64,000 bases of DNA from Bradyrhizobium sp. URHD0069 (GTDB lineage: Bacteria > Pseudomonadota > Alphaproteobacteria > Rhizobiales > Xanthobacteraceae): contig NZ_JNIJ01000014.1 in the NCBI RefSeq assembly GCF_000701345.1, positions 112,943 through 176,942 on the forward strand, written 5' to 3'. Made by a program: the position numbers and the translations under genes. The notes under the pieces were generated by a model. That model made no database searches. It worked only from the letters and a program-made list of their open reading frames with translations, and had not been told where the DNA came from. Below are positions 9,235-17,572 of this stretch, one piece after another (the stretch's first letter is position 1; every line of letters starts with the position of its first letter).

Positions 9235-9594
9235 TCAATTGCGTTGCGCGGTCCAGTAGCCCGAGCATCGCGCACTTGCCGCGCGGCCGCTCCATCTACC
9301 GCGACCCGAGTTTCCGAAAAGCCTGCCCGTGCCGGAAGCGAATTTGTCCTGAACCGTCACCGACGCATGAACCAAACCGGAGTTTGCGACGTATCCTTTG
9401 AATCTTACGAGATTGGGATGAGTCACAACTCCGTTAGAAACATTGACAGTGAAGTTGTAGCTGGGATCGCATGCGCCCCTTTGCGTCACGAAGACGAGAT
9501 CCCAGGAGCCATCATAGGCGGTTCGCGCCTGCGCGGCAGATGCCGGGGCCATAAGGCAGATGGCTGCAATCATCCAGAGCGACGGCGTCTTCAT
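9235..9594 (-). CDS. Small secreted protein of unknown function
   Basis: The 119-residue protein has a clear signal peptide (MKTPSLWMIAAICLMAPASAAQA) and a mature part rich in Gly, Ser and aromatics, with two Cys residues that could pair (RGACDPSY and ASARCSGYW). The pattern YDGSWDLVFVTQRGACDPSY recurs in small exported proteins of this bacterial group (recollection, not searched). A GGAGAAAT-type site precedes the ATG. It appears to be a single-gene unit transcribed away from ctaB. Confidence 0.7.
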   Translation of the reverse strand: MKTPSLWMIAAICLMAPASAAQARTAYDGSWDLVFVTQRGACDPSYNFTVNVSNGVVTHPNLVRFKGYVANSGLVHASVTVQDKFASGTGRLFGNSGRGRWSGRAASARCSGYWTAQRN

Positions 9595-9635
9595 TGATAT
9601 TTCTCCGTAGGGCTAGGCGGTCCTTCCGAGCAAAC

Positions 9636-9678
9636 GCAACGGACCTCGTCGATATTCGAACCAGGGGCGGTCCGTTGC
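9636..9678 (+). promoter_or_regulatory. 10-bp perfect inverted repeat in the ctaB/secreted-protein intergenic region
   Basis: GCAACGGACC (9636-9645) is repeated inverted as GGTCCGTTGC (9669-9678) with a 23-nt spacer. It lies between divergent genes and could be a dimeric operator or an RNA stem. Confidence 0.4.
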
Positions 9679-9810
9679 AGATCTCCGAACGATGATCTGC
9701 TTTAGGAAAAGCTAGCGCAGTGCGCTTGTTGAAACGTGCTCGGATTATCCTGAATCGTGCGGTCGCAACGCGCGTCCTTATCCGAACTCGTCAGCTCACA
9801 GTTTTGAGCA

Positions 9811-9826
9811 CGATTGGCCCCAATCG
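9811..9826 (+). promoter_or_regulatory. Operator-like palindrome upstream of ctaB
   Basis: CGATTGG-CC-CCAATCG is a perfect 7-bp inverted repeat with a 2-nt centre, 114 nt before the ctaB start. Its compactness suggests a protein-binding site more than an RNA hairpin. No regulator is recognised. Confidence 0.4.
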
Positions 9827-9884
9827 AGCAGCCGCGTTCAATCACGGCTGGCAGTGAGAATGCATATTGAATGCACGCATTGGT

Positions 9885-9919
9885 GAGCTGTTCGAACTGA
9901 ACACGACAGCTCTTTTTTT
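9885..9919 (+). terminator. Intrinsic-terminator-like hairpin in the ctaB-cyoABCD leader
   Basis: Arms GAGCTGT (9885-9891) and ACAGCTC (9906-9912) form a perfect 7-bp stem with a 14-nt loop, followed at once by seven T (9913-9919). The ctaB ATG is only 21 nt further on, with GGAG between, leaving no room for a promoter. Operon transcription therefore has to cross it. Confidence 0.6.
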
Positions 9920-9940
9920 GAAAGAACCCGGAGCAGCGAG

Positions 9941-11008
9941 ATGAATGTGAAATCTATTGCGGGCCGGCTTGGGGAAAGACGAGCTGGCTTTGCACTATCG
10001 TCTCATTCCGCTCACTCGCTGGCTGGTCATTGGAGTGTGTCCGACCTCGTCGCACTCACAAAACCACGTGTGATGATTCTTGCCGTCTTCACCGCGCTTG
10101 TCGGATTGAGCAGCGCTCCAGTTCGACTTGATCCGCTAACCACTCTTGCCGCGGTTCTTGCCATTGCCGCGGGCGCTGGAGCCGCCGGCGCGCTTAACAT
10201 GTGGTACGACGCCGATATCGATGCGGTCATGACTCGCACCGCGATGCGGCCAATTCCGCGGGGCAAGGTCCTCCGGTTCGAGGCCCTTGTCTTTGGACTC
10301 GTTCTTGGCGGTTTCGCTGTGGTGGTTCTCGCTTTGGCGACGAATCTCACAGCAGCCGCATTGTTGGCCTGCGCGATCGTCTTTTATATTGTCGTGTACA
10401 CGGCGTGGCTGAAGCGGATCACGCGACAGAACATTGTCATCGGCGGCGCCGCCGGAGCGCTGCCGCCTGTGATCGGATGGGCCGCAGCAACCGGAGAAAT
10501 CGGACTCGAGCCGCTTGCACTGTTCCTCATTATCTTCCTTTGGACGCCGCCCCATTTCTGGGCTCTGGCGCTCAATCGTACCGATGACTATGCCCGTGCA
10601 GGCGTCCCCATGCTGCCGGTTGTTGCGGGAAGGGCTGCAACAACGCGGCAGATCCTGATTTACAGCGGCCTCCTGGTTCTGGCCTCGGAGCTGCCCTGGG
10701 TGCTCGGCTTTGCAGGGACCATCTATGGCGCGATCGCCGCGATCTGCGGCGCGCTTTTCCTCCTGTTCGCACTTCAGCTGAACAGGAGCACTGGGGCCGA
10801 TCGCCGCGCTCCTCACAGGCTGTTCGTGTTCTCCATCTCCTACTTGTTCGTGCTGTTTGCGGCTCTCCTGGTCGACCATGGTGGCAGTTTATTCTCGCTC
10901 ATGCGTGCCTCGCATGCTGGCCGCACCGTCGGGTCGGTGCATGCCGAGCTCCTGCCACGCGCCGTTCGCGCAAGCAGTTTCATCAACCTCAGCATGGGCG
11001 AGGTCTAA
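9941..11008 (+). CDS. ctaB: Protohaem IX farnesyltransferase (haem o synthase)
   Basis: The 355-residue UbiA-family integral membrane protein farnesylates haem b to haem o, the cofactor of the cyo oxidase coded just downstream. Nine or so membrane helices are visible. The two Asp-rich prenyl-diphosphate sites are [12 protein letters not shown] and [16 protein letters not shown], and LTKPRVM and [11 protein letters not shown] are family hallmarks. The C-terminus runs about 40 residues beyond the usual end. The start is ATG 9941 with GGAG at 9930. The gap to cyoA is 1 nt, so ctaB is the first gene of the oxidase operon. The gene could equally be named cyoE. Confidence 0.92.
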   Translation: MNVKSIAGRLGERRAGFALSSHSAHSLAGHWSVSDLVALTKPRVMILAVFTALVGLSSAPVRLDPLTTLAAVLAIAAGAGAAGALNMWYDADIDAVMTRTAMRPIPRGKVLRFEALVFGLVLGGFAVVVLALATNLTAAALLACAIVFYIVVYTAWLKRITRQNIVIGGAAGALPPVIGWAAATGEIGLEPLALFLIIFLWTPPHFWALALNRTDDYARAGVPMLPVVAGRAATTRQILIYSGLLVLASELPWVLGFAGTIYGAIAAICGALFLLFALQLNRSTGADRRAPHRLFVFSISYLFVLFAALLVDHGGSLFSLMRASHAGRTVGSVHAELLPRAVRASSFINLSMGEV

Positions 11009-11009
11009 C

Positions 11010-11888
11010 ATGCGATATAGTTTGCAGGCCGTCGTCCTGATCGGTGCCGCGACACTCGGTGGCTGCACTGAAGGCGTGCTCGATCCGAAAGGGCCGATTG
11101 CCTTCGCCGAGCGGCAAATTCTGCTCAACGCGCTTGGCATCATGCTGGCGATCGTGATCCCGGTGATCCTTGCGATACTTGGCGTTGCTTTCTGGTTTCG
11201 TGCATCGAATGAGCGTGCGCGCTATCGGCCAAATTTCGCGTATTCCGGCCGTCTTGAGATGCTCGTCTGGTCAATCCCCGCCATGACGGTGTTTCTGGTT
11301 GGCGGCGTTGCGTGGGTTGGCTCGCACGACTTGAGCCCGCGCAAACCGATCGCATCCACCGTGAAGCCCCTGAGAGTTCAGGTCGCCTCGCTCGACTGGA
11401 AATGGCTCTTCATCTATCCCGATCAGGGCGTCGCAAGCGTCAATCGACTGACCATTCCCGTCGGCACGCCGGTCAGTCTGGAACTGACCTCCTCAGGCGT
11501 GATGAACAGCTTCTTTGTGCCGCAGCTTGGCAGCCAGATCTACACCATGGCGGGCATGATCACCCGTCTTCACCTGCAAGCCGACCATTCTGGAACGTAC
11601 CGCGGGTTTTCCGCTCAGTTCAGTGGCGACGGCTTTTCCGACATGCATTTCGACGCCGATGCCGTGCCAGACGAAAAGTTCGCGCAGTGGCTTGACGCAG
11701 CGCGCAGCGCCGGTCCGGAGCTCGACGCGAAGAGCTATGCGGATCTGGCGAAGCCGAGTGCTGCGGTGGCGCCATTCACCTATCGCTCAGTTGCGCCCGG
11801 TCTGTTCGACAGCATCCGGGTCTCCGAAATGCAGTCCGACGATGCAATGTGCCGCAGGTATCCGACATCAATGAGGGCGGAAAAATGA
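11010..11888 (+). CDS. cyoA: Cytochrome o ubiquinol oxidase subunit II
   Basis: This 292-residue membrane lipoprotein has a lipobox (ATLGGC) near residue 18, two transmembrane helices and a periplasmic cupredoxin-like domain containing [31 protein letters not shown] and MHFDADAV. The Cu-A ligands of cytochrome c oxidases are absent, which marks it as a quinol oxidase subunit. The ATG at 11010 starts 1 nt after ctaB, and its stop overlaps the cyoB start by 4 nt. The open frame upstream of this ATG overlaps ctaB and is not used. Confidence 0.93.
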   Translation: MRYSLQAVVLIGAATLGGCTEGVLDPKGPIAFAERQILLNALGIMLAIVIPVILAILGVAFWFRASNERARYRPNFAYSGRLEMLVWSIPAMTVFLVGGVAWVGSHDLSPRKPIASTVKPLRVQVASLDWKWLFIYPDQGVASVNRLTIPVGTPVSLELTSSGVMNSFFVPQLGSQIYTMAGMITRLHLQADHSGTYRGFSAQFSGDGFSDMHFDADAVPDEKFAQWLDAARSAGPELDAKSYADLAKPSAAVAPFTYRSVAPGLFDSIRVSEMQSDDAMCRRYPTSMRAEK

Positions 11889-13876
11889 ATCTACTTGGCA
11901 AGCTGGATTGGAGTGCGATTCCCTTCGACCAGCCGATCATTATGGGCGCGTCGGGCGGCGTGGTCCTGGCCATCGTATCCATCCTTTCGTGGGTCACGCT
12001 CAAGGGTTACGTGCCTTACCTGTGGCGAGAGTGGATCACCTCTGTCGACCATAAGCGCATCGGCATCATGTACATCATACTGGCGCTGATTATGCTGCTG
12101 CGCGGCTTTGCCGACGCCATCATGATGCGGGCGCAGCAAGCGGTCGCAGCTGGCGGCGCACAGGGATACTTGCCGCCTGACCACTTTGATCAGATTTTCT
12201 CGGCGCATGGCACGATCATGATCTTCTTCATGGCGATGCCGTTCGTGATCGGAATGATGAATTTCGTGGTGCCGCTGCAGCTCGGCGTCCGCGACATGGC
12301 ATTTCCGACCTTGAACTCGGTAGCTCTGGGGCTGACCGCGTCGGGCATCCTCCTGACGAACATCTCGCTCGCGGTCGGCGAGTTCGCGAAAACCGGCTGG
12401 GTCGCTTATCCGCCGCTGAGCGAGCTGCAATTCTCGCCCGGCGTCGGTGTCGATTACTATCTCTGGGCGCTGCAAATCTCCGGCGTTGGCACGTTGATGA
12501 CCGGAATAAATTTCGTCACGACGATACTGAAAACCCGCGCACCGGGGATGAGCTATATGCGCATGCCCGTCTTTTGCTGGACGTCGCTCGCCGCGAACCT
12601 TCTCATTGTCGCAGCCTTCCCGGTTCTGACTGCGACGTTGGCGATGCTTCTGCTCGATCGTTACCTCGGGTTTCATTTCTTCACGATCGATGGCCAGGGC
12701 AACGCGATGATGTACGTCAACCTGTTCTGGGTTTGGGGTCATCCGGAGGTTTACATCCTGGTCTTGCCCGCGTTCGGCATCTTTTCCGAGGTCGTCTCGG
12801 CGTTCTCCGGCAAGCCGCTATTTGGTTATCGCTCCATGGTCGCCGCGACGATGTCGATCTGCGTGCTGTCGTTCATTGTCTGGCTGCATCACTTTTTCAC
12901 CATGGGAGCCAGCGCGAACGTCAACGGCTTCTTCGGGGTCATGACGATGATCATCGCCGTGCCGACGGGCGTCAAAGTCTTCAACTGGCTATTCACGATG
13001 TATGGCGGCCGCGTCCGGTTCACCGTCCCGATCCTGTGGTCGATCGGCTTCATGGTGACGTTCGTGATCGGCGGCATGACCGGCGTGTTGATGGCCGTGC
13101 CTCCCGCCGACTTCCAGCTGCACAACAGTCTGTTCCTGATAGCGCATTTCCATAATGTCATCATCGGTGGCACGGTGTTCGGCTTGATGGCGGGTTACAA
13201 TTACTGGTTCCCCAAGGCATTCGGCTTCAAGCTCGACGAACGCTGGGGCAGAACCTCGTTCTGGTGCTGGCTGATCGGCTTCTATCTCGCTTTCATGCCG
13301 CTTTACGCGCTGGGTCTCATGGGCATGACCCGCCGCATGCAGCATTACGATGTCGTCAGCTGGCAACCGTGGTTGGTGGTCGCGGCGGTCGGCGTCGTTG
13401 TCATCTTCGCGGGGATTGTCAGCCAGGTTATCCAGCTTGTGGTGTCGATCCGCGACCGCGAACAAGTGAAGGTAACCGCGGACCCATGGAACGGCCGCAC
13501 GCTGGAATGGGCGACTGCCTCGCCGCCGCCGGCCTGGAATTTCGCCATGCTGCCGCAAGTCACAGACATCGACGCCTTCGCCTTCTGGAAAAGGAAGCAG
13601 CGCGAGCGCACGCAACAAGCCCAGCCGACGAAGGAGCGCAAATTCGAGCCGATCGAGATTCCGAAGAACAGCGCGACCGGCTTCATCACGGCATTTTTTG
13701 CAGTCGTTACCGGCTTCGCGCTGATCTGGCACATCTGGTGGATGGCCGGTGCTGGGGCAATCGGCGTCTTTCTGACCATGCTTGCCTTCGCGTTTCGCAA
13801 CGAAGAGGAAATCAAAATCCCGGCCGATCAGATTGCGCGTTTCGAGCTGGCGAACCAGGCGGAGATTGCAGGATGA
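11885..13876 (+). CDS. cyoB: Cytochrome o ubiquinol oxidase subunit I
   Basis: The 663-residue haem-copper oxidase core reduces O2 to water with ubiquinol electrons and pumps protons. Visible ligand motifs include [15 protein letters not shown] (haem b side), [12 protein letters not shown] (Cu-B His and crosslinked Tyr), WLHHFFTMG (the Cu-B His pair) and [10 protein letters not shown] (haem His). About 14-15 membrane helices fit the family. The start is ATG 11885 inside the ATGA overlap with cyoA; the stop overlaps the cyoC ATG the same way. Confidence 0.95.
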   Translation: MNLLGKLDWSAIPFDQPIIMGASGGVVLAIVSILSWVTLKGYVPYLWREWITSVDHKRIGIMYIILALIMLLRGFADAIMMRAQQAVAAGGAQGYLPPDHFDQIFSAHGTIMIFFMAMPFVIGMMNFVVPLQLGVRDMAFPTLNSVALGLTASGILLTNISLAVGEFAKTGWVAYPPLSELQFSPGVGVDYYLWALQISGVGTLMTGINFVTTILKTRAPGMSYMRMPVFCWTSLAANLLIVAAFPVLTATLAMLLLDRYLGFHFFTIDGQGNAMMYVNLFWVWGHPEVYILVLPAFGIFSEVVSAFSGKPLFGYRSMVAATMSICVLSFIVWLHHFFTMGASANVNGFFGVMTMIIAVPTGVKVFNWLFTMYGGRVRFTVPILWSIGFMVTFVIGGMTGVLMAVPPADFQLHNSLFLIAHFHNVIIGGTVFGLMAGYNYWFPKAFGFKLDERWGRTSFWCWLIGFYLAFMPLYALGLMGMTRRMQHYDVVSWQPWLVVAAVGVVVIFAGIVSQVIQLVVSIRDREQVKVTADPWNGRTLEWATASPPPAWNFAMLPQVTDIDAFAFWKRKQRERTQQAQPTKERKFEPIEIPKNSATGFITAFFAVVTGFALIWHIWWMAGAGAIGVFLTMLAFAFRNEEEIKIPADQIARFELANQAEIAG

Positions 13877-14508
13877 GCATCGCTGTTGCAGTTGATGATG
13901 AGGTTCGTTACGAGGCGCGGCCAAGTGCAAGTGAGGCCGGGCCCGCTCCAAAGCGGATCGTGGTTGGCTTCGGCTTCTGGGTATTCCTCTTGAGCGACAT
14001 CGTGATGTTTGCGGCGATCTTTGCCGCTTACGCGGCGCTCGCCCATGCGACCGCAGGCGGGCCAAGTGGCGGGCAGCTGTTCAACCAGCGTAGCGTGGCG
14101 ATCGAAACCGGCTGCCTTCTCGCTTCGAGCTACACCTGCGGATTGATGTCTTTGGCGATTGGCTCGCGGCGCTTTGCCGCCACTTACCTGGCGGCCCTCG
14201 TCACTTTCGTGCTTGGGGCCTGCTTCCTCGTGCTGGAACTGCGGGAGTTCGCCGGCATGATTGCGATCGGGGCCGGTCCGCAACGCAGCGCGTTCCTCTC
14301 TGCCTTTTTTACCCTGGTCGGCTGTCACGGGCTGCATGTCACCGCCGGCCTGGTCTGGCTGGTAGTGATGATGGCCCAGGTCGCAATCAAGGGCTTTCGC
14401 GCGGCCGTCGAACGGCGTCTGCTCTGCTTTTCACTGTTCTGGCATGCGCTCGACATCGTTTGGGTATGGCTGTTCACGGTGGTCTATCTGATGGGAGTCC
14501 TTTCATGA
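13873..14508 (+). CDS. cyoC: Cytochrome o ubiquinol oxidase subunit III
   Basis: The 211-residue protein has five membrane helices and the family motifs [30 protein letters not shown] and [11 protein letters not shown]. It is a structural subunit of the oxidase without cofactors of its own. Start and stop are each joined to the neighbouring genes by 4-nt overlaps, so the operon is tightly coupled. Confidence 0.94.
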   Translation: MSIAVAVDDEVRYEARPSASEAGPAPKRIVVGFGFWVFLLSDIVMFAAIFAAYAALAHATAGGPSGGQLFNQRSVAIETGCLLASSYTCGLMSLAIGSRRFAATYLAALVTFVLGACFLVLELREFAGMIAIGAGPQRSAFLSAFFTLVGCHGLHVTAGLVWLVVMMAQVAIKGFRAAVERRLLCFSLFWHALDIVWVWLFTVVYLMGVLS

Positions 14509-14900
14509 CCGACACGCAGTACGATCGCGCACCGGGAGACGCGTCAGCACTTCCCGACGTGGAACAGGGTACGTCGTCGGGCGTGCTTGTCTACACAATC
14601 GGATTGGCTCTCGCGGTGGTCCTCACGGCCATGTCGTTCTGGGTCGCCAACACATCGCTGCTCTGGGCCGGCGGTGTCTCTCTCGGCCTGACTGTCCTCG
14701 CGATCGCGCAAATGGGTGTCCATCTGGTGTTTTTCCTGCACGTCACCACGGGGCCGGACAACACCAATAACGTGATGGCACTGGCGTTTGGTGTGCTGAT
14801 CGTCGTCCTGGTCGTCGTCGGATCGCTTTTGATCATGGCAGATCTGAACGACAACATGATGCCTGCGGCAGAGCTGATGAATCTGCAGATGCAGCACTGA
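14505..14900 (+). CDS. cyoD: Cytochrome o ubiquinol oxidase subunit IV
   Basis: The 131-residue protein has three membrane helices. The segment AQMGVHLVFFLHVTTGPD is the conserved CyoD signature. It aids assembly of the Cu-B site in the enterobacterial enzyme (family knowledge). It is the last gene of ctaB-cyoABCD, and a convergent small gene follows after 24 nt. Confidence 0.93.
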   Translation: MTDTQYDRAPGDASALPDVEQGTSSGVLVYTIGLALAVVLTAMSFWVANTSLLWAGGVSLGLTVLAIAQMGVHLVFFLHVTTGPDNTNNVMALAFGVLIVVLVVVGSLLIMADLNDNMMPAAELMNLQMQH

Positions 14901-14924
14901 AGAGCGTCGCAGGGACACAGGCGG

Positions 14925-15167
14925 CTAGTCAAGCATGCCTTCCCTGCGCAGTGCGTTTTCGAGAGTCTTGGTGGCCTGGTCGATCAGGCGGGGGTTGCGA
15001 TCGGCGCACTTGACGGCGGTCTCCGCGGTGACCCAGAGCTGGGTGCGGCCGCCGTACATGTCAATGAACGCTGCCGCGTCGCAAAGGTCGACGATAATGG
15101 CAGGGCGAGCACAAACGTGAGCTGTCAACTGTCTTGTGAGCCTCCGATTATTCCTTACGTGGTACAT
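14925..15167 (-). CDS. Small conserved-looking protein of unknown function
   Basis: This 80-residue frame (starting MYHVRNNRR) has nearly all third codon positions G or C, strong evidence that it is coding. It contains IIVDLCDAAAFIDMYGG and TAETAVKCADRNPRLIDQA. It has no membrane segment or known motif. ATG 15167 is chosen because the composition upstream (to 15227) deteriorates. It is convergent with cyoD. Confidence 0.55.
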   Translation of the reverse strand: MYHVRNNRRLTRQLTAHVCARPAIIVDLCDAAAFIDMYGGRTQLWVTAETAVKCADRNPRLIDQATKTLENALRREGMLD

Positions 15168-15709
15168 GCTGTCACTCAGTCCCGTTGAAGCTGGAAGTAG
15201 CGTTGTAGGCGTCGCTTCGTACTGCAACGGCTTTTCAGGTCAGGACAGAGTCAGATGGGCTGCGTCTCAAGCATCAGCCGCCTTCCGCTGCTCCGGTGTT
15301 CCTTGCGAGAAGGAGCGGGCGAGGCGGTCCGCGCATAGCAAGGCCGGCGACACGCATACTGCGCCAAAGGCATCGGTTGAAGCAGCATCCATTTTCTCAG
15401 GCTTTCCATGTTCATCAGAGGATTCATGGCAGACCTCGATACACTCTTGCCGGAGCGAGCGCTTGTCGCGAAACGTCGGAGTTTGTAGCTTTCGACCCCG
15501 CTGCAGTCCCTCCGCTTCCCAAAATGGCGGTGCGGAGCATCGAGCAGATAAACGAGGTTGCTCGGTTCAGTCGGTTTCGTATCAACGTCGGCGGCGCACC
15601 AACCACCAAGTCATCGCACGTCTGTCCAAGCGTTGGGAACGCACCAACGCTAACGTTTCATGTTGAAATGACGCACGGCCGATACGCTATTGGTGGTGGG
15701 GAAGAGGAA
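15168..15709 (+). other. Non-coding or degraded region before the decarboxylase-like genes
   Basis: Several frames are open, but none has coherent composition or protein-like sequence. A 20-codon frame at 15426-15488 (starting MADLDTLLPERAL) looks like a severed N-terminus and ends at TAG. The GAAGAGGAA ribosome binding site for the next gene lies at the end. Confidence 0.35.
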
Positions 15710-16510
15710 ATGCTGAAAGGATTCACTGCCCCTCGGTCCCCTCTGGGAGCTGCTGCATTGGTGCCGTCGCCACCCTGGCATTTCGCGGGTGACGTTCTGG
15801 CGGTGGAGTTTTGGAATGATCCCGATGTGTCAGTCTTTACCCTTCCGGGGGGTGTCGAGCTTGATAAGAAATGTCCAGGCCACTCTGTTGCGCTCTTCAC
15901 AGACTACCAGTTCACCGCGCAGAACAACGAGTATCTCGATCCTGCAAGATATCAAAGTCGCGGATTCACCGTCCTCCTCGACGCGATGTGGAAGGGATCA
16001 CGAATAGCGTGGTGTCCATATTGTTATGCCGATAACGACGCTGCCTTGATGAGAGGTTGGATCCAGGGTTATCCAGGAAAATTCGGTGCCGTACACCAGA
16101 CCCGCACTTTTGCCGCCGAGAGCGCGGCTTCCGCGCCACTCTCGCACGATAGCAGGTTCTCCGCCTGCATGTCCGCTAATGGTCGGTTGCTGGTGCAAGC
16201 CCGTGTCACCTTACGCGAAAAAACAGAGCGTCTGGTCGGCTTGCTCGATCGCCGCATTGTGGGACGGCGGTATTTTCCGCGGCTCTCCGCGGGCAGGCAC
16301 GACAAGCCAGCTGTGGATGAGCTCGTTCGATGCATCCGGGACCAGCTCGTGATCACAAACATCTGGATCGGCGAGGGTGAGCTCAATTTTCCGGAAGCCT
16401 ATGGCGAAGAGTTGGACGTGCTGGGGCCGCTGAAGGTGGGGCGCGGATATCGATTCTCGTTTTCCTATTCCGTCACCGATATCGAGATTCTGGCAGATCT
16501 GACCGCCTAG
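15710..16510 (+). CDS. Acetoacetate decarboxylase-like protein, Schiff-base lysine replaced
   Basis: The 266-residue protein is homologous over its full length to the next gene and belongs to the acetoacetate decarboxylase (ADC) superfamily. Shared blocks are MLKGFT.P.SP.G.AAL, PPWH.AGD, DYQFTAQNNEYLDPARYQ and GEGELNFPEAYGEEL. In the clostridial enzyme the Schiff-base Lys115 and its neighbour Lys116 lie in PKK. Here the matching site reads GYPGKFG, so the catalytic lysine is Gly. It is probably not a decarboxylase by the classical mechanism; it may act as a lyase or hydratase-like ADC homologue or only bind ligand. ATG 15710 follows GAAGAGGAA. The frame stays open upstream, but that part has no similarity to the paralogue. 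Confidence 0.75.
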   Translation: MLKGFTAPRSPLGAAALVPSPPWHFAGDVLAVEFWNDPDVSVFTLPGGVELDKKCPGHSVALFTDYQFTAQNNEYLDPARYQSRGFTVLLDAMWKGSRIAWCPYCYADNDAALMRGWIQGYPGKFGAVHQTRTFAAESAASAPLSHDSRFSACMSANGRLLVQARVTLREKTERLVGLLDRRIVGRRYFPRLSAGRHDKPAVDELVRCIRDQLVITNIWIGEGELNFPEAYGEELDVLGPLKVGRGYRFSFSYSVTDIEILADLTA

Positions 16511-16622
16511 CAAATCGTGGCTGATCCCAACAAGCGCGTTCTGGATTGCGGCAGGAATAAACAAGTCGACGCACTTCGATCAAATCAATTGTGGCTGGTT
16601 TCGGTAGCCTTTGCCGAAAGCG

Positions 16623-17441
16623 ATGGATCAGGACACGGGAATGCTAAAGGGTTTTACAGTTCCGAAATCGCCATTCGGCCAGGCCGCTCTAACTCCGCCA
16701 CCACCTTGGCACTATGCCGGCGATGCTGTTGGAGTCGAATTCTGGACGGACCCCGACGCGACGGCAGCGACATTGCCGATTGGTCTTTCCCGAGATCCGA
16801 AGTCAAACGGCCGCGCCGTGATGATGTTCCTGGATTGGCAATTCACGGCCCAGGACGATGAATATCTTGATCCGGCTCGTTATCAATGCCGCGAGGCGTT
16901 TATTTTGGTCGGCGCAATGTATCGCGACGTGCCGGTCATGTGGTGTCCATACATTTATGTCGACAATGACGCCGCGCTGGCGTGCGGTTGGACGCAGGGG
17001 TTTCCAAAGAAAATAGGCAGCATTTTTCAGACGCGCTCCTTTGCGGCCTCAGGCCCCGCGGCGGCGCCGGTTGCGTCCGGCAGCCGATTTGGCGCGAGCC
17101 TCTCGGCGCATGGCCAACGTCTTGCGGAAGCCTGTGTCACCTTGCACAAGCCGGTCGAAAACGGACTGTCTCTCCTCAGCCGGCCCACGGTCTTGTTGCG
17201 ATACTTCCCGAGATTGGCGGCCGGTTACCAGGACAAGCCTACGGTCAACGAGCTGGCGATGTCGATCACCGACAATCTCACCGTTGCCGGGGCGTGGATC
17301 GGGAAGGGCGAACTCAATTTGCCGGAAACGAATGGCGAAGAACTCCACGCGCTCGCGCCGAACCGGATCGAGTCAGGGTTCCGTTACTCACTCTCTTACT
17401 CGGTTAGCGATCTGAAGATCCTCGAGGACCATTGCTCGTAG
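16623..17441 (+). CDS. Acetoacetate decarboxylase family protein
   Basis: The 272-residue ADC superfamily protein keeps the PKK motif (GFPKKIG near residue 130), so the Schiff-base lysine is present. It may decarboxylate acetoacetate or another 2- or 3-oxoacid. It follows the lysine-less paralogue by 112 nt on the same strand and shares most of its blocks, showing tandem duplication. The start is uncertain: ATG 16623 is used, but ATG 16641 (MLKGFT) matches the paralogue's start and has AGGA 9 nt upstream. The C-terminus SYSVSDLKILED matches the paralogue's SYSVTDIEILAD. Confidence 0.8.
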   Translation: MDQDTGMLKGFTVPKSPFGQAALTPPPPWHYAGDAVGVEFWTDPDATAATLPIGLSRDPKSNGRAVMMFLDWQFTAQDDEYLDPARYQCREAFILVGAMYRDVPVMWCPYIYVDNDAALACGWTQGFPKKIGSIFQTRSFAASGPAAAPVASGSRFGASLSAHGQRLAEACVTLHKPVENGLSLLSRPTVLLRYFPRLAAGYQDKPTVNELAMSITDNLTVAGAWIGKGELNLPETNGEELHALAPNRIESGFRYSLSYSVSDLKILEDHCS

Positions 17442-17466
17442 GTGACTGAAAGTACTCCTGCCGTAA

Positions 17467-17496
17467 CGGCGAAGCGTACGGTCCCTCGCTTCGCCG
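17467..17496 (+). promoter_or_regulatory. Perfect 10-bp hairpin between the decarboxylase gene and poxB
   Basis: Arms CGGCGAAGCG (17467-17476) and CGCTTCGCCG (17487-17496) are separated by 10 nt. There is no T-run after it. With the adjacent hairpin it could end the upstream transcript or act in the poxB leader. Confidence 0.5.
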
Positions 17497-17497
17497 A

Positions 17498-17536
17498 GAG
17501 GGTCTCCGCGGCACCCCCCTTCGCGCGGAGACCCTC
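17498..17536 (+). promoter_or_regulatory. Perfect 13-bp hairpin directly upstream of poxB
   Basis: Arms GAGGGTCTCCGCG (17498-17510) and CGCGGAGACCCTC (17524-17536) have a C-rich 13-nt loop. It begins 1 nt after the previous hairpin and ends 36 nt before the poxB ATG. The stem is very stable. No U-tract follows, so it is a factor-dependent terminator or leader element more than a classical intrinsic terminator. Confidence 0.55.
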
Positions 17537-17572
17537 GGCGGGGAGATGTTCTTGAGATGGGAAAGAAAGTTT

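Noticed and set aside
9012..9275. 87-codon minus-strand frame overlapping the FUSC start
   Set aside because: Arg- and Ala-rich product with no family resemblance; it reads like shadow of the promoter region.
15426..15488. 20-codon frame starting MADLDTLLPERAL, reminiscent of a dienelactone hydrolase N-terminus
   Set aside because: Too short to support; no continuation found in any frame.
15136..15709. Long N-terminal extension or separate gene before the first ADC-like protein
   Set aside because: No similarity to the paralogue's N-terminus, incoherent composition, and a strong ribosome site directly before ATG 15710.
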